23,119 nucleotides of DNA from an uncultured Eubacteriales bacterium (lineage in GTDB: Bacteria; Bacillota; Clostridia; Oscillospirales; Oscillospiraceae): positions 1 to 23,119 of the forward strand of contig URDG01000038.1 of the NCBI GenBank assembly GCA_900546515.1, read 5' to 3'. The position numbers and the translations under genes are program-made. Below, piece by piece: positions 20,526 through 23,119 of this stretch (position 1 is its first letter; each line of letters begins with the position of its first letter). The notes beneath the pieces were generated by a model, which did no database searches, was not told the origin of the DNA, and was given only the letters and a program-made list of their open reading frames with translations.

Positions 20526-21653
20526 ATGCATAATAACGTGAATATTATGAATAATTCATATCTGTATATCGACATGAATTTATTCAGAGAAAATGTGAAT
20601 ACGATCCTTGACTCCCTGCCGGAGAGCACGAATCTCATACCTGTCCTCAAAGATGACGCCTACGGGCTCGGAATTGAAAGGATCGCAGAGCAGGCCGTGA
20701 AATTTGACCGTGTACAGTGTATCGCTGTCTCTCATGTGTCGGAGGGGCTTGCGCTCAGGCAGAGCGGCATTGAAAAGGACATACTCGTAATGAGCAGCGC
20801 CCTCCCCTTCCAGCTTCCCGCTGCGATAGACGCGCATCTCACCCTTGCCGCCGGTTCGGCGGAGTTTGTCCGTGCTCTCGGCGCAGCCGCGAAGGAACGC
20901 GGCCGCCTCGCGCTCGTACATATAAAAATAGACACAGGGCTGCACCGCATCGGCGTGGAACCGGGCAAAGAGCTTGCCGGGCTTATAGACGCCCTGCATG
21001 CTTCAAAGCATATTATACCCACAGGCGTGTTTTCACATTTCTCCAACACCGCGGACGCCGGGCAGACAAAGCTCCAGTTCGAGCGCTTCATGCAGGCGGT
21101 AAGCCAGCTTGAGAGCGTCGGCTTCAAAGGACTCACGCGGCACATAAGCTGCTCCGCCGCAAGCGAGCTTTACCCTGAATATGCGCTGGACGCCGTGCGG
21201 GCTGGCCGGCGGCTGTACATGGACAGTCCGGACGGCACGGATCACGGAATAAAAGAACTCGCCTCGTGGCGCACATATGTCACTGCGGTCAAGCAGCGGC
21301 ATGCGGGAGACAGTCTCGGCTACGCAAACGAGCTTCGGCTCGACCGCGATGCAGTTATCGCCACGCTCGGCATAGGCTACGGCGACGGTCTGCCAAGAGA
21401 GATGTGCCGGATGCATGCGCCGGTGCTGATAGGCGGCAGGGAGTGCCGTCTTCTGGCGACATGCATGGATCAGTGCTTTGCCGATGTGACCGGCGCCGGA
21501 TGCAAACCGGGCGACGAGGCGACCGTTTTCGGCTATGACGGCTTTGGAAATTTCATCTCATCTCAGGCACAGGCTGCGCTGATAAACGGCAGCGAGGGCT
21601 GCGGCCTTACCTCCGCGCTCTCCCCGCGGGTCGCAAGAGTTTACAGCGAATAA
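20526..21653 (+). CDS. alr: Alanine racemase family, PLP-dependent amino-acid racemase
   Basis: The 375-residue protein is a fold type III PLP enzyme. The cofactor lysine is K42 in PVLKDDAYGLG (usually VVKADAYGHG), and the second catalytic residue is probably Y266 in DSLGYANEL. IDTGLHRIG, GVFSHFSNTAD and CMDQ (313-316) are also present, and the C-terminal beta domain ends SPRVARVY. The enzyme normally makes D-alanine for the cell wall. Several usual motifs differ: VRPGIxLYG is replaced by VRAGRRLYMDSPDG, and SYG by LGYANE. A broadened or different amino-acid specificity is possible, but the same changes occur by chance in divergent alanine racemases. The start is ATG 20526 after ACGGGG; ATG 20547 lacks a ribosome site. 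It is divergent from the ABC transporter operon. Confidence 0.88.
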   Translation: MHNNVNIMNNSYLYIDMNLFRENVNTILDSLPESTNLIPVLKDDAYGLGIERIAEQAVKFDRVQCIAVSHVSEGLALRQSGIEKDILVMSSALPFQLPAAIDAHLTLAAGSAEFVRALGAAAKERGRLALVHIKIDTGLHRIGVEPGKELAGLIDALHASKHIIPTGVFSHFSNTADAGQTKLQFERFMQAVSQLESVGFKGLTRHISCSAASELYPEYALDAVRAGRRLYMDSPDGTDHGIKELASWRTYVTAVKQRHAGDSLGYANELRLDRDAVIATLGIGYGDGLPREMCRMHAPVLIGGRECRLLATCMDQCFADVTGAGCKPGDEATVFGYDGFGNFISSQAQAALINGSEGCGLTSALSPRVARVYSE

Positions 21654-21775
21654 CACCCCCGGCCGGCAGCTTACCGGCTGACAGTACAAATCGAGACCCG
21701 ACGTTTCCTCTTTTTATCTGTACAACTTTGGGTGCATGTGTTAAACTTGCAGAAAACAGCCACAGGAGGACCGCC

Positions 21776-22606
21776 ATGAGCAGAGCAGACGAAATATTTA
21801 TAAGCAACTGCAAGGATATACTCGAAAACGGGATCTGGGACACTGACCGCGAGGTTCGCCCGCGCTGGGAAGACGGCGCTCCCGCTCACACGGTGAAAAA
21901 ATTCGGCATCATAAACCGCTACGACCTCTCAGAAGAATTCCCCATCCTCACGATCCGCCGCACCTACTGGAAGTCGGCGATAGACGAGCTGCTGTGGATC
22001 TGGCAGGCCAAGAGCAACAATGTCCGCGACCTGCGCACCCGGGTCTGGGACGCCTGGGCCGATGAAAACGGCTCCATCGGCAAGGCCTACGGCTATCAGC
22101 TCGGTGTGAAGCACCACTACCCGGAGGGCGACATGGACCAGGTCGACAAGGTGATCTGGGATCTGAAGCACAATCCGGCATCGAGGCGCATAATGACCAA
22201 TATATATAATTTTGCCGACCTGAGTGAAATGGCGCTCTATCCCTGCGCATATTCAATGACCTTCAACGTCACCGGGAATAGACTCAACGCCATACTGAAC
22301 CAGCGCTCCCAGGACATGCTCGCCGCGAACAACTGGAACGTGGTGCAGTACGCGGTGCTCACAATGATGATGGCGCAGATCTCCGGATTTGAGCCGGGTG
22401 AGTTCATCCACGTCATAGCCGACGCGCATATTTATGACCGGCATGTGGAACTGGTAAAAGAGCTGATTACGCGTAAGCAGCATCCGGCACCAAAATTCTG
22501 GCTGAATCCGGAGATTAAAGATTTTTATCAGTTTACACCGGATGATATCAAAGTGACCGATTATGTGACCGGTCCGCAGATCAAAAACATTCCGGTGGCA
22601 ATATAG
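21776..22606 (+). CDS. thyA: Thymidylate synthase
   Basis: The 276-residue enzyme methylates dUMP to dTMP using methylene-tetrahydrofolate, giving dihydrofolate. The catalytic cysteine is C157 in ALYPCAYSM, with the phosphate-binding NPASRRIM before it (R137, R138), QRSQD at 176-180 and ADAHIYDRH at 215-223. The usual PCH is PCA here, as in a divergent ThyA branch; the canonical Asn is replaced in DMLAANNWNV. The start is ATG 21776 with AGGAGG just upstream; the longer frame from 21728 has no ribosome site. folA follows after 20 bases, so the pair makes a dTMP/folate-recycling operon. The first about 220 codons are GC-rich (about 55-70 % per 60-base line) and the last about 55 fall to 40-50 %, suggesting a recombined 3' end. 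Confidence 0.95.
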   Translation: MSRADEIFISNCKDILENGIWDTDREVRPRWEDGAPAHTVKKFGIINRYDLSEEFPILTIRRTYWKSAIDELLWIWQAKSNNVRDLRTRVWDAWADENGSIGKAYGYQLGVKHHYPEGDMDQVDKVIWDLKHNPASRRIMTNIYNFADLSEMALYPCAYSMTFNVTGNRLNAILNQRSQDMLAANNWNVVQYAVLTMMMAQISGFEPGEFIHVIADAHIYDRHVELVKELITRKQHPAPKFWLNPEIKDFYQFTPDDIKVTDYVTGPQIKNIPVAI

Positions 22607-22626
22607 CAGTCAGGAGGGAGAAAATC

Positions 22627-23118
22627 ATGAATATCATTGCAGCAGTAGATAAAAATTGGGCAATTGGGAAAAATAATGAGCTTCTGGTACGGATTCCGAT
22701 GGATCAGAAATTTTTCCGGGAGACAACAACCGGGAAAGTTGTCGTGATGGGACGAAAGACGCTGGAGAGTTTTCCAAATGGTCTTCCGCTGAAAAACCGC
22801 ACCAATATTGTGTTGACACATAATCCGGCGTATCAGGTTAAAGATGCGATTGTCGTGCATTCCATGGAAGAGCTGCACAGGGAACTGGAAAAGTATGATA
22901 CCAATGACGTCTATGTGATTGGCGGACAGAAAATATATGAGCAGCTTTTGGATGAGTGTGATGTTGCACATATTACAAAAATCGACTATGCATATGACGC
23001 GGATGCGTATTTCCCGAATCTGGATGAAAAACCGGAGTGGAAAATTACAGCAGACAGTGAAGAACAGACATATTTTGATCTGGAGTATTACTTCTTAAAA
23101 TATGAAAGAATAAGATAA
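22627..23118 (+). CDS. folA: Dihydrofolate reductase
   Basis: The 163-residue enzyme reduces the dihydrofolate made by thymidylate synthase to tetrahydrofolate with NADPH. Family motifs are in order: IAAVDKNWAIGKNNELL at the N-terminus, the catalytic acid D26 in RIPMDQKFFRETT, VVMGRKTLESFP, NRTNIVLTHNP and DVYVIGGQKIYEQLL. Length is normal and the stop codon lies two bases before the window end. GGAGGGAG precedes the ATG. The gene is clearly poorer in GC (about 38-47 % in the lines counted) than the rest of the window and uses AT-ending codons, matching the end of thyA and unlike the start of thyA. Confidence 0.97.
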   Translation: MNIIAAVDKNWAIGKNNELLVRIPMDQKFFRETTTGKVVVMGRKTLESFPNGLPLKNRTNIVLTHNPAYQVKDAIVVHSMEELHRELEKYDTNDVYVIGGQKIYEQLLDECDVAHITKIDYAYDADAYFPNLDEKPEWKITADSEEQTYFDLEYYFLKYERIR

Positions 23119-23119
23119 G

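Noticed and set aside
21654..21775. Terminator between alr and thyA
   Set aside because: Only a 5-bp stem (GCCGG/CCGGC) without an adjacent T run; too weak to claim.

Overview
The window looks like a chromosomal segment of an anaerobic, low-complexity Firmicute, most likely a GC-moderate member of the Clostridia close to Oscillospirales. This is inferred from strong AGGAGG-type ribosome sites, sigma-A promoters, a CIRCE element, an EndoA/NdoA-like MazF, a ferredoxin-dependent 2-oxoacid oxidoreductase and the style of the housekeeping genes. No rRNA, CRISPR array, insertion sequence or integrase was seen.

Left part (1-6.1 kb, + strand): the 3' end of a sodium:dicarboxylate symporter, a solitary MazF-family mRNA interferase, a small hypothetical protein, pyrimidine-nucleoside phosphorylase (pdp), a secreted protein with a Cys/His-rich tail, a PMT-family membrane glycosyltransferase with a discoidin-like insert, and tRNA-Ala(GGC) with its own promoter and terminator.

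Centre (6.2-14.7 kb, - strand): a compact catabolic operon with visibly lower GC than its flanks. In transcription order it encodes a fused-subunit acyl-CoA:carboxylate CoA-transferase, an ion-transporter-superfamily (MatC/SLC13-like) organic-anion permease, the gamma, delta, alpha and beta subunits of a 2-oxoacid:ferredoxin oxidoreductase, and two proteins of unknown function. The first of these carries two ferredoxin-type clusters and the second is Cys-containing. An IclR-family regulator sits upstream with its own promoter, and several palindromes resembling IclR-family operators lie in the operon leader. The set reads as uptake, CoA activation and ferredoxin-linked oxidation or reductive carboxylation of an organic acid whose identity cannot be fixed from sequence. 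This is the most promising under-described system in the window.

Right part (15-23.1 kb): a CapA-like metallophosphoesterase-fold protein (+). Then, all on the - strand, come TatD nuclease, an Hsp20 chaperone preceded by a perfect CIRCE operator, and a three-gene polar amino-acid ABC transporter. The transporter promoter contains a near-consensus ArgR (ARG) box, which points to arginine or a related basic amino acid. Finally, on the + strand, come an alanine-racemase family enzyme and the thyA-folA pair. The last quarter of thyA and all of folA have a sharply lower GC than the start of thyA, suggesting a recombination junction inside thyA.
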